Source: Phytophthora hibernalis
Taxonomy: Eukaryota; Oomycota; Peronosporomycetes; Peronosporales; Peronosporaceae
Assembly (NCBI GenBank): GCA_012656075.1
Contig: JAAKBF010000099.1
Location: 93,090 to 157,089, forward strand
Direction of reading: 5' to 3'
DNA: 64,000 nt
Shown: in pieces, positions 10,649-22,459 of the stretch
How the letters are laid out: the number at the start of each line of letters is the position of its first letter
How positions within the stretch are numbered: the stretch's first letter is position 1
Program-made: the position numbers and the translations under genes
Notes under the pieces: generated by a model
Databases searched by the model: none
Seen by the model: the letters and a program-made list of their open reading frames with translations, nothing else
What the model was told of the DNA's origin: nothing

Positions 10649-10813
10649 ACAGAGTTCCCCGGCAAAAGGAGAACCGTAATGAGTTATTTACCTTGCAAAA
10701 TTAGTACATCTGTCACAAAGCCTTGCTCTACTGCGATACAAATCCGTTTGCAAATCTTTTAACCTGGAAGAACTTATTGGTCCCACCTTTCTCCCTTTGC
10801 CGGGGAACTCTGT
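10649..10813. repeat. Short MITE-like unit with 24-bp inverted ends
   Basis: The 24-bp sequence starting ACAGAGTTCCCCGGCAAA at 10649-10672 is inverted at 10790-10813 with one mismatch. The total length is 165 bp. No target duplication is evident. The interval is AT-rich and noncoding. Confidence 0.55.
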
Positions 10814-10978
10814 ATTCGTATTTGTCTAGACTGTGGAATTGATGTGCAAAGAACGTTCATATTTGCTTAAAAATGGGCAATACCTGGACATTATTAATAG
10901 TAAGAAAGGGTTGAAGACAGCCTTTATTCTGTGCAGTGTATCGGTGACGATGTTAGAGCTGATTGCGGGCCAACTTGC

Positions 10979-11869
10979 TTAGTTGTAGTGGATAACCTTG
11001 CGGCCGTTCAGAGGCTGCGTCGGGCGCGCGTTGTCACCATTATTGGTGATGCCGTACTCAACCAGGTCCTGGTGAAGACGGCCAAAGTCGACCGCAGAGA
11101 TCTTGATCGGCGTCTGCACCACCCACCAATCAGCAGTCTCATCGCAGCCCGGGGTCGTGAGGCTGCCCGGATAGTTATAGATGCCGCCGGCCTTGCTGGC
11201 CTTCTTGACAAGAGCCGAGTACGATTTCCTGCAGCATTTCACATAGTTAGTGCGGTTACATACACCCAAGTCCATGATGTTTTACTCACAGGTGCACAAC
11301 GATGGCGTCGGCGTGCTCGGAAGACTTAACCCGTTCGAGGGCGTTGAGCACCGGGCTGAGCCAGGGGTCAGACTTAACTCCAATTTGGAGGAAAATTCCC
11401 ACGACCAGAAGCGCGGAGGCGTCACTGGATGAGTGCACGAAGTGAATCTCGCCGTCAAAGGGCTTACCGTCCAACGTGTGCTCCGATGGAGCGTGTAGGT
11501 GGAACTGGGCCATGTTGTAGGAGTGCAGGGGAACTGGGCTATGTTGTAGGCGGCACTGTTCACCGTCACAGCGCAGTTGCCGCCAATGACGTCCACCTCA
11601 AGAGGCTCCGCCGGCTCCGTCAGGTTGTACTGCGAGCACTTGCCAGTGAATTTGAGCGGGTTCTTTTTGGTCTTACCGAACTTGGTGGTCGTGACGATGT
11701 CAATGGGCGACTGGCGCGCACCTCCGCAGGCAGCCCAGTTCGCGGACCAGTTGGAGTGGTGTATCATGCTGGCGTCGTTGGTACGGTAACCCCAAACGGG
11801 GCTACCAGACACGTCAGTCGAGACGGTCATAGTGAAGGCTACGAAGACAGCGGAGGCGAGGCACTTCAT
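10979..11869 (-). CDS. Secreted alpha-carbonic anhydrase, one intron, 29-bp tandem duplication
   Basis: Zinc enzyme interconverting CO2 and bicarbonate, predicted to be secreted. On the minus strand it starts at 11869 with a signal peptide (MKCLASAVFVAFTMTVSTDV). Then come WAACGGARQSPIDI, the zinc-ligand block AQFHLHAPSEHTLDG and EIHFVHSSSD, and in exon 2 GSLTTPGCDETADWWVV. These are hallmark alpha-CA motifs with the three His ligands present. The intron is 11229-11289 (61 nt, GTGAGTAAAA...TGCAG, with CTAAC as a possible branch point). It joins VH-L to KSYSALVKK in phase 2. Around 11501-11550 a 29-bp unit is tandemly duplicated (GGAACTGGGCCATGTTGTAGG and its near copy), shifting the frame between SAAYN and AQFH. 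As read, the protein is truncated before its metal site unless the duplication is an assembly error. Confidence 0.85.
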
Positions 11870-11925
11870 GGTCGAATCGCAGTCGGGTCGGAGTCGAAGA
11901 AGGCGAGGCGAGGTGTTTCGTTGAG

Positions 11926-11946
11926 AGCAAATTGGGGAATGCGAAC
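11926..11946 (-). promoter_or_regulatory. Inr-FPR type core promoter of the carbonic anhydrase gene
   Basis: On the minus strand GTTCGCATTCCCCAATTTGC matches the oomycete initiator plus CAWTTT flank. It lies about 57 bp upstream of the ATG at 11869, which supports that ATG over the longer frame beginning at 12091. Confidence 0.65.
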
Positions 11947-11949
11947 GTT

Positions 11950-13343
11950 GGGGCGACTTGCCATGACGCAGACGAGCCTCGTCACGAGGAACCGATTTTG
12001 AGATCGGACTCCACTGCAGTGCGGGGAGTATCCCGCTTAAATGATGGAGCTTCGTGACGATGAAGCGGTAAGGACGCACCAACGCAGCCATCTGGATCGG
12101 CCATCACTAGTCCGTACGTCTTACTCAAAGACTGCAAGTGAATTAATTAATCGATCTGGTTAAACCCTACTTTTATACCAGATCGTCTTCGACTGAGCTG
12201 GGAATACATGTGCTGTATTTTTTAAATATTACTCCAGCGCCAAGATGCACATGCATCTTTAGAAAGTTGAAGCATCGCTCACTATAGAGCTGAAGACATG
12301 ATCCAGCAATGTCACCCTGTCGAGGACTGTAAAGAGCTCTGTGTGATGGTGCCGGTCTAGTAGCCGCTTGAGACGTTCAAGCTGGCGACGTACCGTTGCT
12401 TGCTTATCACCGAGGTGCTGGCTGAATGTTTATTTTTACTTTTGGTGATATTGTGTTACTGACCCTGATAGAGAATGAACTCTAATAACCATTCAAACTT
12501 TGCTATTGCTTCCTAATTGGTTGCAAGTGTCTCACTTGACTTTCTCTCCGTCTCCTTGTCCATCTCCCCGCTCTCATCTCCTTCATCGAGCAAACACTCA
12601 TGGTATCCACCAGACATGCAGTCGGACTAACTGCATCATCGTTCATTGTCGGCCATGGCTGGGATGAGGCCCGACCGGGACGTCTCGTGTTCTCTTTCGC
12701 TACTCATCTTCTTCTCCATGTGACACCCGCTGGTGTCAACTCCAGATCCAGCACCAGGTGCTGCTACTTCTTCGTTCTTAACTTGGTAGGCTCTACAGCC
12801 TTCTCTTTTCTCTTCATTGTCACCGTCGCCGTCGTCATCGCCGTATGCCACGGACGGTGCGTACGCGCGATATTGCTCCGTGCTTCATTAATCTTTATTC
12901 GATCAGTTGAAGCCTTCTCTTTCTCTTCGTCATCGCCGTCTTTTTCATCGTCGTACACCCCGGACTGTGGGCAGATCAGGAGAGGAGGGACCAGCCTTGG
13001 ATAGTTACGATCTCCTGATGCGACGCTTGAGCTCTTCTCTTGGTGTCGTTCTTGTATACAGCGACGAGCCACCGAGCCCTCGCATGCTGCAGCGTTGTTA
13101 TCCTTGGCGAGAATCACCAATCACGGCGCTTCTTCTGTGCTTGGCGCACAGAAGCACCTCCATCTTTCGTTCCCGGCCCCACTAGGGGCGACTTCGTGTC
13201 CGAGAAGAGAGATCCCCGAAGGGATGCTGGAGGTGCTCCTGAAACCACTTGTGCCAAACGGCGCGTTTTGCAAAATGCTGGCTGAATGTTTCGTGTGAAC
13301 TGACAGGAGCTGACCTGTTGGCTGGATGTTGCTTGTGGTGGAC
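11950..13343. other. Intergenic, pyrimidine-rich stretches, no recognised gene
   Basis: Frames at 12600-13004 (plus) and 12764-13120 (minus) arise from CT-rich sequence. Two similar CT-rich blocks (about 12797-12845 and 12910-12955) look like an old direct duplication. At 13268-13343 short segments (GGCTGAATGTT, GAGCTGACC, TGTTGGCTGGATGTTGC) resemble the sequence just right of the gypsy element at 18848-18885. Confidence 0.45.
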
Positions 13344-13729
13344 TGTCACAATAACGTCGTCACGCTATGTATATGGTAGCACTTGAGCAGAGGTTGGTAG
13401 CTGAAGGACTCAGGCAAGATGCCTTCGCAGTACTCAATCAACTGGATTGCTTGTAAAGTAGGTAACATGAGATCTGATTGATTTTAATGTACTTCGCAAA
13501 GCTGCTCTACACTACTCGTTCATATACTCTTCTTGCTTTTCAATATACCATATGTATGTACTGATCGACGTGCAACTTTGAATGTGCGTGTTCAAGTTAC
13601 ACGTGAACTTACTGGCGCAGCTCAACTCAGATCACAGCTGCCGTGTTCAATCCGTCAGTAATTTGCGTGTTCAACCTGAACCTTGGTTGCTGCAACACAT
13701 TTGTGAATGCTGCAGTAAATCTCGTTACA
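13344..13729 (-). repeat. 3' LTR of the gypsy element
   Basis: On the plus strand it reads TGTCACAATAACG...CTCGTTACA. In element orientation it begins TGTAACGAG and ends TTGTGACA, so it has the TG...CA ends of an LTR. Length 386 bp. Confidence 0.8.
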
Positions 13730-13739
13730 TTCCCTCCTC

Positions 13740-16700
13740 TAGCGAGCCGCCCGCACGCGGTCATGGTAGCGATCGATGAGTCCACCGATGGAAGAGAGGT
13801 TCGCGATAGGTTCACAAGTTTGTTTCATCTGGCCGAGCCGTTTGATTTTGTAGAACTGCTTGCCTCGGCTAAGCTTGTAATTCATAACGTCATCCAGCGA
13901 TTCACCTTCTGATCAATCCGCAAGTCGAACCTTAAACAGTTTTTGTCGTTGACGGCGATTCTTTTGGTTGATGTATGGTTTGAGCAGGCTGGTGTAAAAT
14001 ACAGGGTGCATTCGTAGTTTGGGCGGAAGTCGAAGCTGGTAGTAGCTGCGGTCAATATATATTCACAATGGTAAAGGGCCCCACCCAACGAGTTCCAAGT
14101 TTTTTCTTTGTCGTTCCGAGGTATCGCGCTGATAAGTGCTGATCTGAGAGACAAACATCATCGCCGACATCGAATATTTGGGGCTGTCTATTTTTGTTGT
14201 AAACTTCCGCCATTAGATCTTGTGCTTCTGAAATGCAGCGACGAGCTTTAGCCAATATGTCGGTTGCAGCATGATGAATTCAGAGTATGTTGCTTGTCGC
14301 TCGGTGTCAGGTTTAGTCGGTAGATTCAACGTTGCTGGTGTTCGTGGAATGTATTCAATGCCTGCTTTCAAAGGAGACATTTTAATCGATGCCTGTCGTC
14401 GAGCATTGTAGCAAATTATGCCAGACACAAGTGCAGGTCCCAATCGTCTGAGTCTGCGTTCGAAAAACGCGCAATTAGTTATCTAGCGTTTGATTTAGGC
14501 GTTCGATCGCCCTGCGGTCGGAGAGCGGTAGTCATCTTCTGAACAACTCCAAGTAATTCACACATCTTTTTCCAGAAGGTCGACGTAAATTTTGCGTCGC
14601 GGTCCGACACCACCACGTTAGGCAAGCCATGAAGTCGAAAATCTCCTTGTAAAACTTTGCGCAACATCATTTGCACTATCTGACTCCTTACCACAAAGTG
14701 TACCCTCTTCGTCAAATGATCGATACCCTCCATCAGACTATCGTGACCCCGCAATGTCGTCGGTAGGCTGACAATGAAGTCCATAGCAATGTGACTCCAT
14801 TGTTGCAGTGGGATGTCGTGACTATTCAATAGTCTAGGCAGGTTTTCGGTGCGAGCCTTGGTTCGAGCACAAACCTCACATCCCTTCACATAGTTCGTAA
14901 TATCTCTGCTCATATGTGCCCAGTAGTAGTGCTCTTCCACTAATCGACACGTACGGTCGATGTCAGGATGTCCGTAAACCGGGCTGTCATGAAATTCTTC
15001 CATTACATGCTCCAGCAATTCGCGAACACGAGGCAACACTAGCCGTAGAGACGTGTGACGTCCGGCCTGATAATATAGTCGCCCCTCACTTAGCGAATAT
15101 CGATCTAGATGCCATGGTACGGTAACTTCCGATGCAACCACCTTTAATTCTACAGTCAGGGTGGTCTAGAAAAAGCAACAATGCTTTGGTAGTCGCATCT
15201 TCCTTGTATCGAGCTACAACCTCTGTCACAGTCGCTGTTAACGAGCCATCAAGTCGTTGTCGCAGTTGTTGCCGAGTAGAAATCGCTGCCAGGGTGACAG
15301 GTTCCCAATGTGGTTGAAAATCGGGCCGGCGAGAAATTTCGTCTGCAACGTCATTCGTCGTTCCTTTGATGTAACGAATCTCGAACTGGTATTCGGCCAG
15401 CTCGTCGTACCATTGGGTTATACGACGTGAGATTGACTTTTGCTTAATCACAATTTCCTGTTTCCACGATAAAGGTCTGGCCAGTAAGAATATGTGCCAC
15501 TGACGAAGTCCGAACAAAATAGTGAGTAGCTCTTTCTCTCTGATCGAAAAATTCACCTCCGCAGCTGTGTACTTTCGTCCTCCAAATACGATCGGTCGTT
15601 CAATCTCGATTCCACCACATTTCTCCTTCTGGAATATCACTCCTCCCATTGCGAAGTCCGAAGCGTTCATCCGTAAGAAAAGTCCTTATCGAAATCGGGC
15701 AAGGCTAGCACCGGTGTCTCGCCGATTTTCTCTTTCAACCTCACGAATGACGCTCGAGTGTAGACGTCCACGCCAATTTCGAGTTTCGTGTCTTCAACAT
15801 CACAAACATCGTCCCCGCATCGTCTGCGAAGTTCTTGCAAAACCGCTGCACGTAGGGCACGGTACCCAAGAACGCCTGTATAGCTTGCTTTGATTGTGGC
15901 CGAGGCTACTCTTGTATAACTCGGAACTTGGTATGTTTAATCTGAACGCCATCACGTCCAATGATATCTCCCAGACAAGGTATGGACGCTTCACAAAAGA
16001 CACATTTGCTCAGCTTCACAAATAACTTCTTCTCATATAGTCTATACACCTAGGTGCTCCGAGTAAAAACATAGATGTAGTCGAAATAGCTTTGACAAAT
16101 GTCGGTCAGGTCACTCACAATCCTACGAATCCCATCATTGAAAGTAGCTGGCGCATTTGATAATCCCATGGACACAACTAAGTACTCCTAGAGACCGTCG
16201 GGGGCATGGAAAGCTATTTACGGAATGTCAGCATCTGTCATGCGGATCTGATAGTATCCGATCAGTTGGTCAAGACACGAGAAGTAGTAATCTCCTTGCA
16301 TCTTCTCCAAAATTTTATCCTTGTGTGGCATTGGCATTGTGCGGCGTACAGTGTTGAGGGTCATCGCTCTGAAGTCATGCACAATTCTCCACCCGTCAGG
16401 TTTACGGACGCAAAATGTTGGTGCTCCATGCGGGGAAGTCGACGGTCGAATGTATCCCACCGATTCCATCTCACGCACCCAACGAGTAATTTGGGTTTCT
16501 TGGCCCGGCGACTGTCTCCACTGCTGGCGAAAAATCGGTTCATCACTCTTAACTTCCATGTCATGCAGTCCATTCCCCACAGGTGGCAGCTCCGGGAGTA
16601 ACTTCTGTCGAAATGACCCTGGATATTTGCACAGGTACGGATAGACGGGTGATCCTTCAAGTCTTCAATGTCCGTCGCCCGAGCAACAGGTTTTTGTGGT

Positions 16701-18633
16701 ACCAGGTTGGATGACAAACACATACTCGAATGATCTGTTTTTATTGAGCATGCGTCGAAATTGGTTCGTTGAAATTAACCGCGTTTCTCCTGTCTCAATC
16801 GAAAAGTACGAGGCATCTACCCCACCAACTCGAGTCGACGCTTTTCCTTTTCTTCGTAAAGTCCGCTCTGAAATCAATGTTCGAAGTCTCTGTTGAGCCG
16901 CTCTCAGTTAGGCCGAATGGTCCTAGTGACCCAATCAATTTGAGGGTTTATCTCCTTCAGACAGGGTATTCCAAGCAACAATTCTAGGTTAGTCGGTACA
17001 GGTAACACGTGAAACTCTTCCGTGTGTTTATCCATGCCATCGATACCAATAGTCAACTCAATCGTCTTCTTTTGCAAGATCTCTGCCGTATCATTCTCCA
17101 TCGTCAAGCTGAGTGACACAACATGTTCATGAATAAGGCCCTCAAACGAGTGCTTTTGGAGAAATGATGGACTCACCGCATTAATTGATGCGCCACTATC
17201 AAAAATCCACTTGCATTGTGGGGCCCAACTTCCAACTGCACCGCACATTGCATCACTATGAACGACTCTGCTGACTCACCGTCCACTTGAATACATATGC
17301 GTTCTTCCTTCATCTTATGCTTGTCCCGTTCAATGGGCTTGGGTCACGATCTGGTCAATCGCCCGTTCATCAACCAGAATTACTCGTTTAAAGGAGTTGC
17401 GGCGTCATCAGCATCGTCAACGATCAACTTGTTGACTAAAGGAAAATACTTGGCCTTGTAGTCCATTATCTGAGTTGTTAGGCTTTCGGGAAGCCGATAG
17501 TCCTTGTGGACGTTTTTACAGGATACTTTGCCCAGCAGGAATCAGGATGGTGGAAACATTTATCGCAGTGGTGACACTTTTTCCTCCAGCCTGATGTGAT
17601 GCTACTGGTGGCTAAACCAGAGCTTGCCTTGGCTGTGAGCTTCCTTTTCGAATGTCCACCAGGTGTCTCCTTTCCCGTGGGTGGTGCTGGTTTGCTCTCT
17701 TCAAGACGTTCCAGCACCATTTCGCTGAAACCTTCAGCAATTACGTCCTCGAAAGTCTCTGGTTTCTTCCGCAGGATCTGCTTCCGCAAGTTGTTGCTGG
17801 TCAGTCCTTTCAAGAAAATCTCTTTCGCAAAAACAGGATCGAGAGGAACCAAGCGGAGTTTTCCCTGGAATTTTGCAACATAGCCCTGATAGGAGCCACG
17901 CTGTTTGAAATTCAGCAGTTCATTACTCAATTTCTGCTGAAAATTCGACTCTTTAAAGTGGATACCTTCATGGCGCTCCAGGTATTCACTGTCATCGGAT
18001 TGGTCACGTAGGTATCATACCAAGTGGCTTCGTTCTTGCGAACACACTGACCGAGCTCGCAGCCGACAACTAAGTCGTCGGCAACGAGGTCGTACCCCTT
18101 TAAGGTGAAATAGGACTCAAACTGGAAGAGAAAACTGTTGAGTTTCACTCCATTGATGTCACCTTCAAACATTGATAGCTTCGTTTTCATCGTCCGCAGC
18201 TGTCGAGGAGCTGAAGTGGCCATTTCAACATCTTCGTGTCGTGCTCGGGTTGGGCTTTGAGGCTGCGCCTCAGGTGTTTGCTGCTGTATATTGGCAACAG
18301 CGGCTACGGGCTGCTGGGCTAGTTCCTGCACTTGACCAACAGTTCCGAAACGAGTTTGCAGTTCTGTGATAGCTGCAACAGTCTGCGAAACCGCGTCTTG
18401 CACATGACTAACGGCTGCAGTATTTTCTCCTGTTGAATGTTGCGTTGTGGCAACAGTCTGCACTAACGCGTCGATGCCTTCGAGGATCTGACCCAAGCGG
18501 TGGGCCACTTGACCAATCCGTTCCCCCATCTCGGTAATTGTCGCTTCCACAGTCTGGCTTCGCTCGCTGGTTTGCCCCCAAGGCCGTTTTCCAGCGCAAG
18601 TTGACGTGCAGCAGCTTGTCGGCGCGTCTCCAT
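13740..18633 (-). pseudogene. gypsy gag-pol, many frameshifts
   Basis: From 5' to 3' on the minus strand the blocks are as follows. A Gag starts at about 18633 (METRRQAAARQLALENG). At 17478-17930 Gag continues with a CCHC knuckle, CHHCDKCFHHPDSC. The aspartic protease is at 16904-17248 (WIFDSGASINAVS). Reverse transcriptase starts at 16218-16580 (WRIVHDFRAMTLNTVRRTMPMP, then FSCLDQLIGYYQIRM). RNase H is at 15086-15670 (MNASDFAMGGVIFQ, YTAAEVNFSIREKELL). The integrase is at 14479-15141, with an HHCC finger (GHPDIDRTCRLVEEHYYW, then GCEVCART) and VVSDRDAKFTS. The reverse transcriptase box near 16090 reads YFDYIYVF where YxDDI is expected, so the active site is lost. Six or more frameshifts break the polyprotein. 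Confidence 0.85.
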
Positions 18634-18658
18634 GGTCGTTGAATTGCAATTTCAACTA

Positions 18659-18841
18659 TGTCACAATAGCTCACGCTATGTATATGGTAGCACTTGAGCA
18701 GAGGTTGGTAGCTGAAGGACTCTGGCAAGATGCCTTCGCAGTACTCGATCAGCTGGGTTGCTTGTTAGCAGGTAAAATGTGATCAACCTGAACCTTGGTT
18801 GCTGCACCACATTTGTGTACGCTGCAGTCGATCTCGCGACA
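18659..18841 (-). repeat. 5' LTR of the gypsy element, internally deleted
   Basis: It shares the outer parts of the left LTR (the TATGTATATGGTAGCACTTG region and the CCTGAACCTTGGTTGCTGC region) but lacks about 200 bp between them. The shared parts are roughly 90 percent identical by eye, so this is not a recent insertion. Confidence 0.8.
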
Positions 18842-18943
18842 TGGATTGACTGAAGCTGACCCGGTGGCTGAATGTTGCTCGGAGGTTAACCCAGGTTACA
18901 GGATCACTACCGTGAAATTAATTCCCAGTATTAATCGATGTGA
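18842..18943. other. Spacer between gypsy and piggyBac elements
   Basis: The first 45 bp (GAAGCTGACCCGGTGGCTGA, then ATGTTGCTCGGAGG) resemble the sequence immediately left of the gypsy element at 13307-13343, in the same orientation. I see no gene. Confidence 0.5.
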
Positions 18944-18964
18944 TTAACCCTTCTAGCCCCGCCG

Positions 18965-18989
18965 CTTATTCTGTATCCTACAGAATAAG
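18965..18989. repeat. Left subterminal palindrome of the piggyBac element
   Basis: CTTATTCTGTATCCTACAGAATAAG is a near-perfect palindrome. Its counterpart lies at 22615-22637 at the other end, and partial copies occur in all three transposase introns. Confidence 0.85.
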
Positions 18990-19281
18990 GAATTATCTTG
19001 ATTAAAGCATGCTTTGATACCACCCGATAATATGCTGTTGGAGCCCTATTCAGGGAAAACGTACAGCGACCGCGCACTTCTTGCACAAAGCAGCTACGAA
19101 TGATTTTCAAAACATGAACACTGTACCCACCAGCTGCAAAAACGACCTTTCATTGGCCCTCCCGACCGTAACACACAGCCGAAACCCTCCTGAGGCCCAG
19201 TACCCGTCCATTTCGGTACGAGACCATCGTGAGCCAGCGTTGACCCCGACCACCAGTTAGAGGATACACGCGGCGGCCGCA

Positions 19282-19370
19282 GCTCGCGCGCAGAGGAAAA
19301 AATCGCCCAGTTCCTAACTAACGGTATTAGTGAGAATGAACAGGGCGATTATTCCTCTGCGCGCGCTCGA
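19282..19370. repeat. Long GC-rich hairpin in the piggyBac 3' region
   Basis: CTCGCGCGCAGAGGAAAAAA and TCGCCC (19284-19308) pair with GGGCGATTATTCCTCTGCGCGCGC (19343-19366) with few mismatches, around a 34-nt loop. It lies between the left TIR and the end of the transposase gene. Confidence 0.65.
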
Positions 19371-19444
19371 GAACACCAACCATCGCAGTAAAACTGACAA
19401 CATGTACTGAGACTGAGGGGATAACATGCAACGGTTTCCTATAC

Positions 19445-22400
19445 TTACTCTTCATCCTCCTCGCCTCTCTTGCGCTTGCGGAAGCGAATATTTTTCTTTA
19501 GGCTTGGCGGGATCTGTTTGCCATTGTTCCATGTCTCGTGCCAGATCTGAGAGCAGGTAAGCGCGTTATCAGTCTCGATCCTACGTGCCTGACGGCAAAG
19601 CGGCACGTAGCCACCAAACGTGTCGCTGCAGCGTGGGCAGAAGAAACTCGTCTCAAAGGACTTCGTCTTGGTGTCTGCAAATGCAGAGCAAACTTTACAC
19701 AGGTACTGGCGACGCTTGTTCTGCTTGCCCGACGAGTAGAATGCCTCCGTGTTGACTAACGTATGCTCCTGCTGTGGAATTGGTACAGAGACCAAGTCCT
19801 AGGCGTTCATATGCGTCTCAAAGTTGACCGAGCGAAGCGCCAGCAACTGATTGTGCAAACGTCGCAAGTAGTCTGCATGTGTAGCTGGCGTTTCTCCTTT
19901 ATTTTTCAGCGTAATACAGTGCACGATGTACCCATTGACGACGGCCATGTCAACGATGCACAAGAATAATTGCTTGTAGTATTTCCGTAGCGAAACGGAC
20001 TTCTGGATACTGTAGCGCTGGAGACGCAGCTGGTCATGGACGTCAACGCCCCACATACCGAGGCCATAGTCCACGACCAGCTGTGGGCATGGTACTGTAC
20101 TTCGCGACCCGTCCTTCTCAGTACGAAGTACACTGGAAAGCTGTGTACTGCAACCGGTCGCGATCATGTTGACCGGTTTGAAATCCATCCAACTCAGGAC
20201 AACAAGTTCCGGGTGATCACGGGCTTGCGCGATACGATAGGTGCCCCGTGGCATTCGCTTCGGTCGCTTCGATTGTGTGAAATGCATCGGGCATCATACC
20301 AATCGATCAATGCGTGTAGTTCAACGTGGTATAGCCCCATTTGCAGCAGCTTTAAGCTCAGAGCTACCGTAGAGTAGAAGCTGTCCGTGACGACTAGCCG
20401 CTTCAGCGGCTGGCCGATCAACACCTTTGAAATGTTTCGCACCATAGCTTTAGGTCCAACACCCAATGTCTCAGACGGTGACTTCTTCTTCTTCTTTTGT
20501 CTACGCCGCAGTACACCTCCACTCTAAACATGTTCATACAGAATATCATAAGTTCGAGTTAGTTATTCTGTATCATCCGTAATCGAGAAATCTGTATGGT
20601 ACAGAATAAGGTTACTCACCGAGAGCAGTAAGCGGTCTCAGCACAGCAAGTCAGGTAAAATTTGGTGCCGTACTTGCTGGGCTTATCGGGGATGTATACG
20701 CGCATCGGGTTGTACTTGCTGCGGTTGGGCATCATGCCTTCGTCGAAAGAGATAACTTTTCCAAAACAGTACCCACGCTGGAAGATCTTCTCGACAGTCT
20801 GCAAAAGTGGTCGAACTTTCCAGGCCCGGTCGGCATGGGCCCTCCGTCTTCGTTGTTATTGAAGTGTAGATACTTGATGATGTCTTCAAACCGAGCGCGC
20901 TTCATGAAACGTGAGAAGGTTCCTCGGGGATGGCTCCATCTCCTCAGTCGACCAATGTTTAGCGAGACCATCTCGGACAGGAGCAATAGCTCGAGCAAAC
21001 AGGAGCGCAATTACGTGCACAATTTCGTAAGGCTTGATCCTCTTGAACTTGCGCAGGTTCGCTTCAATCTCGCCCAAGTCGGGGACACTGACGCGAAGGT
21101 CTTCGGCTTGGCGAACCAGAAGCTTTGCTCTGCGAGAAGCTGCAACGGCAGCAATATTCTGGTCACGGTACGGGTTGGTCTCATCCGCAATCCGTATCCA
21201 CAGCTCTTTCGGTAGGAAGTAAAAGAACATTCCCAGAGGAGAATCTGCGTAAGCGACAGCAGAGCGTGTAGGACCCCATGGCCCTTCATAATAGTCTGTA
21301 GCTCCAGGAATCTGTAGTTGTCCTTCAATAGCCAAAACAAACAAATACAGATTAGGTCTGGCAATATTTCGCTTATTCTGTATAATCCAGACTTACCGCT
21401 ATTCTCTTCATCGTATACAATCCAGCCAGACTCGGCAATGCCACGCAACCCGTCATCCGTCATATCGAACAACCCGATGTCGAAGGCATGTTCATCCATT
21501 TGCATGTCATCTACCTTCAACAACAACAGGACCGGTCGCATTGTCTGCCATAACATCTTCATTTTCTGCATCTGATTCGGAATCACTTGTGCTTGGAGTG
21601 TCGATCAAGTTGATGTCGTCCTTATCAACCGGCCCAAAAAGCGTATCGTTCTTCAGTCCCTCCATGAAATTGTCGCCGTCAAAAACATTCATGTCCAACA
21701 CGTCATGCGATTCATTGGCTTCACTCTTTGACTCATCTTCATCACTTGCACGATTCTGAACGCTCTCCACCGGATAATCCGGAATAGCCACCAATCCCGC
21801 CTGACCTTCTTCTGTAACTTCAGAATAGGCGATGCTGGAATTGCATCAATCGCTTCAGGCGGTGACGATGGTGGTGGGGCAGGAGAGCAAACACCCACCG
21901 ATCCTACAGGCTTGGCTTCGATTGCCGTTGTCTCCGACGCTCGCAAACCCGTGCTGGAACGCTCGGCACTGACAACGAGAACCGGAGGCACAACATCAGG
22001 CACCGTCAGGGAGGGGGTGACTGCCGTCCCACCGCTGCATACGAAGCCTGTTTACCCGTAGGCGCTCGACTGGGCGTGGGGATGCTTGTCCGGACAGGGA
22101 TGGGGAGTTTCAAGCGGCCAGACTGTCGCCCAAAGTCCATGATCTCGTCCTCACCTGTAGGATAAGCTCATCATTAGCTCAATCCATAGATTTCATCGTT
22201 ATATATGCTCACCGACGAAGAAGTCAACGCCGCGCCGTGAGTCGTCGAGGCGTCCCTTGATTCCTGGTTTCACGTAGCGGTGGTGCTTCACGAGGCCGAT
22301 AGGCTTGCGAGGCCTCCATCCTTCCTTGGACAGCTCGCGCCAGAACTGCTTGAATGTCTTCTCCCCGGGGCCGTCCATGCTTGCAAAACGGTTTGTGAGG

Positions 22401-22459
22401 GAGTGGCACACACACAGTCGGAAAGAGCTCCAGTTTAGATTTTTAAACCTGTTGGCCAT
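19445..22459 (-). pseudogene. piggyBac transposase with three introns and several frameshifts
   Basis: DDD transposase of the surrounding element. The first exon starts at 22459 (MANRFKNLNWSSFRLCVCHS). Introns are 22155-22212 (58 nt), 21323-21396 (74 nt, GTAAGT) and 20524-20619 (96 nt, GTGAGT...TTTAG). The catalytic domain includes AKHWSTEEMEPSPRG, FEDIIKYLHFNNN, VISFDEGMMPNRSKYNP (first Asp region), RLVVTDSFYSTVAL (second), and DYGLGMWGVDVHDQLRLQRY with a following KYYKQLFLCIVDMAVVNGYI. The C-terminus (19445-19795) is a Cys-rich zinc-ribbon-like domain (YLCKVCSAFA, FFCPRCSD). At least five one-base shifts interrupt it, at about 22007, 21800, 21540, 20940 and 20820. Confidence 0.85.

Larger units (their letters stand above)
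13344..18841 (-). mobile_element. Ty3/gypsy LTR retrotransposon, degenerate, minus strand
   Basis: It is bounded by related LTRs at 13344-13729 and 18659-18841. The internal part reads gag, zinc knuckle, protease, reverse transcriptase, RNase H and integrase on the minus strand, the Ty3/gypsy order. A polypurine tract (AGAGGAGGGAA on the minus strand) abuts the left LTR, which is therefore the 3' LTR. Flanks TGGAC (left) and TGGAT (right) could be a 5-bp target duplication with one change. The 5' LTR has lost about 200 bp, so the element is dead. Confidence 0.9.

Noticed and set aside
11429..12001. Plus-strand open frame of 190 codons
   Set aside because: It lies exactly antisense to the carbonic anhydrase exon, which has domain, signal peptide, intron and promoter evidence.
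12600..13120. Overlapping frames on both strands in CT-rich DNA
   Set aside because: Length is explained by low complexity. Neither translation resembles a known protein.
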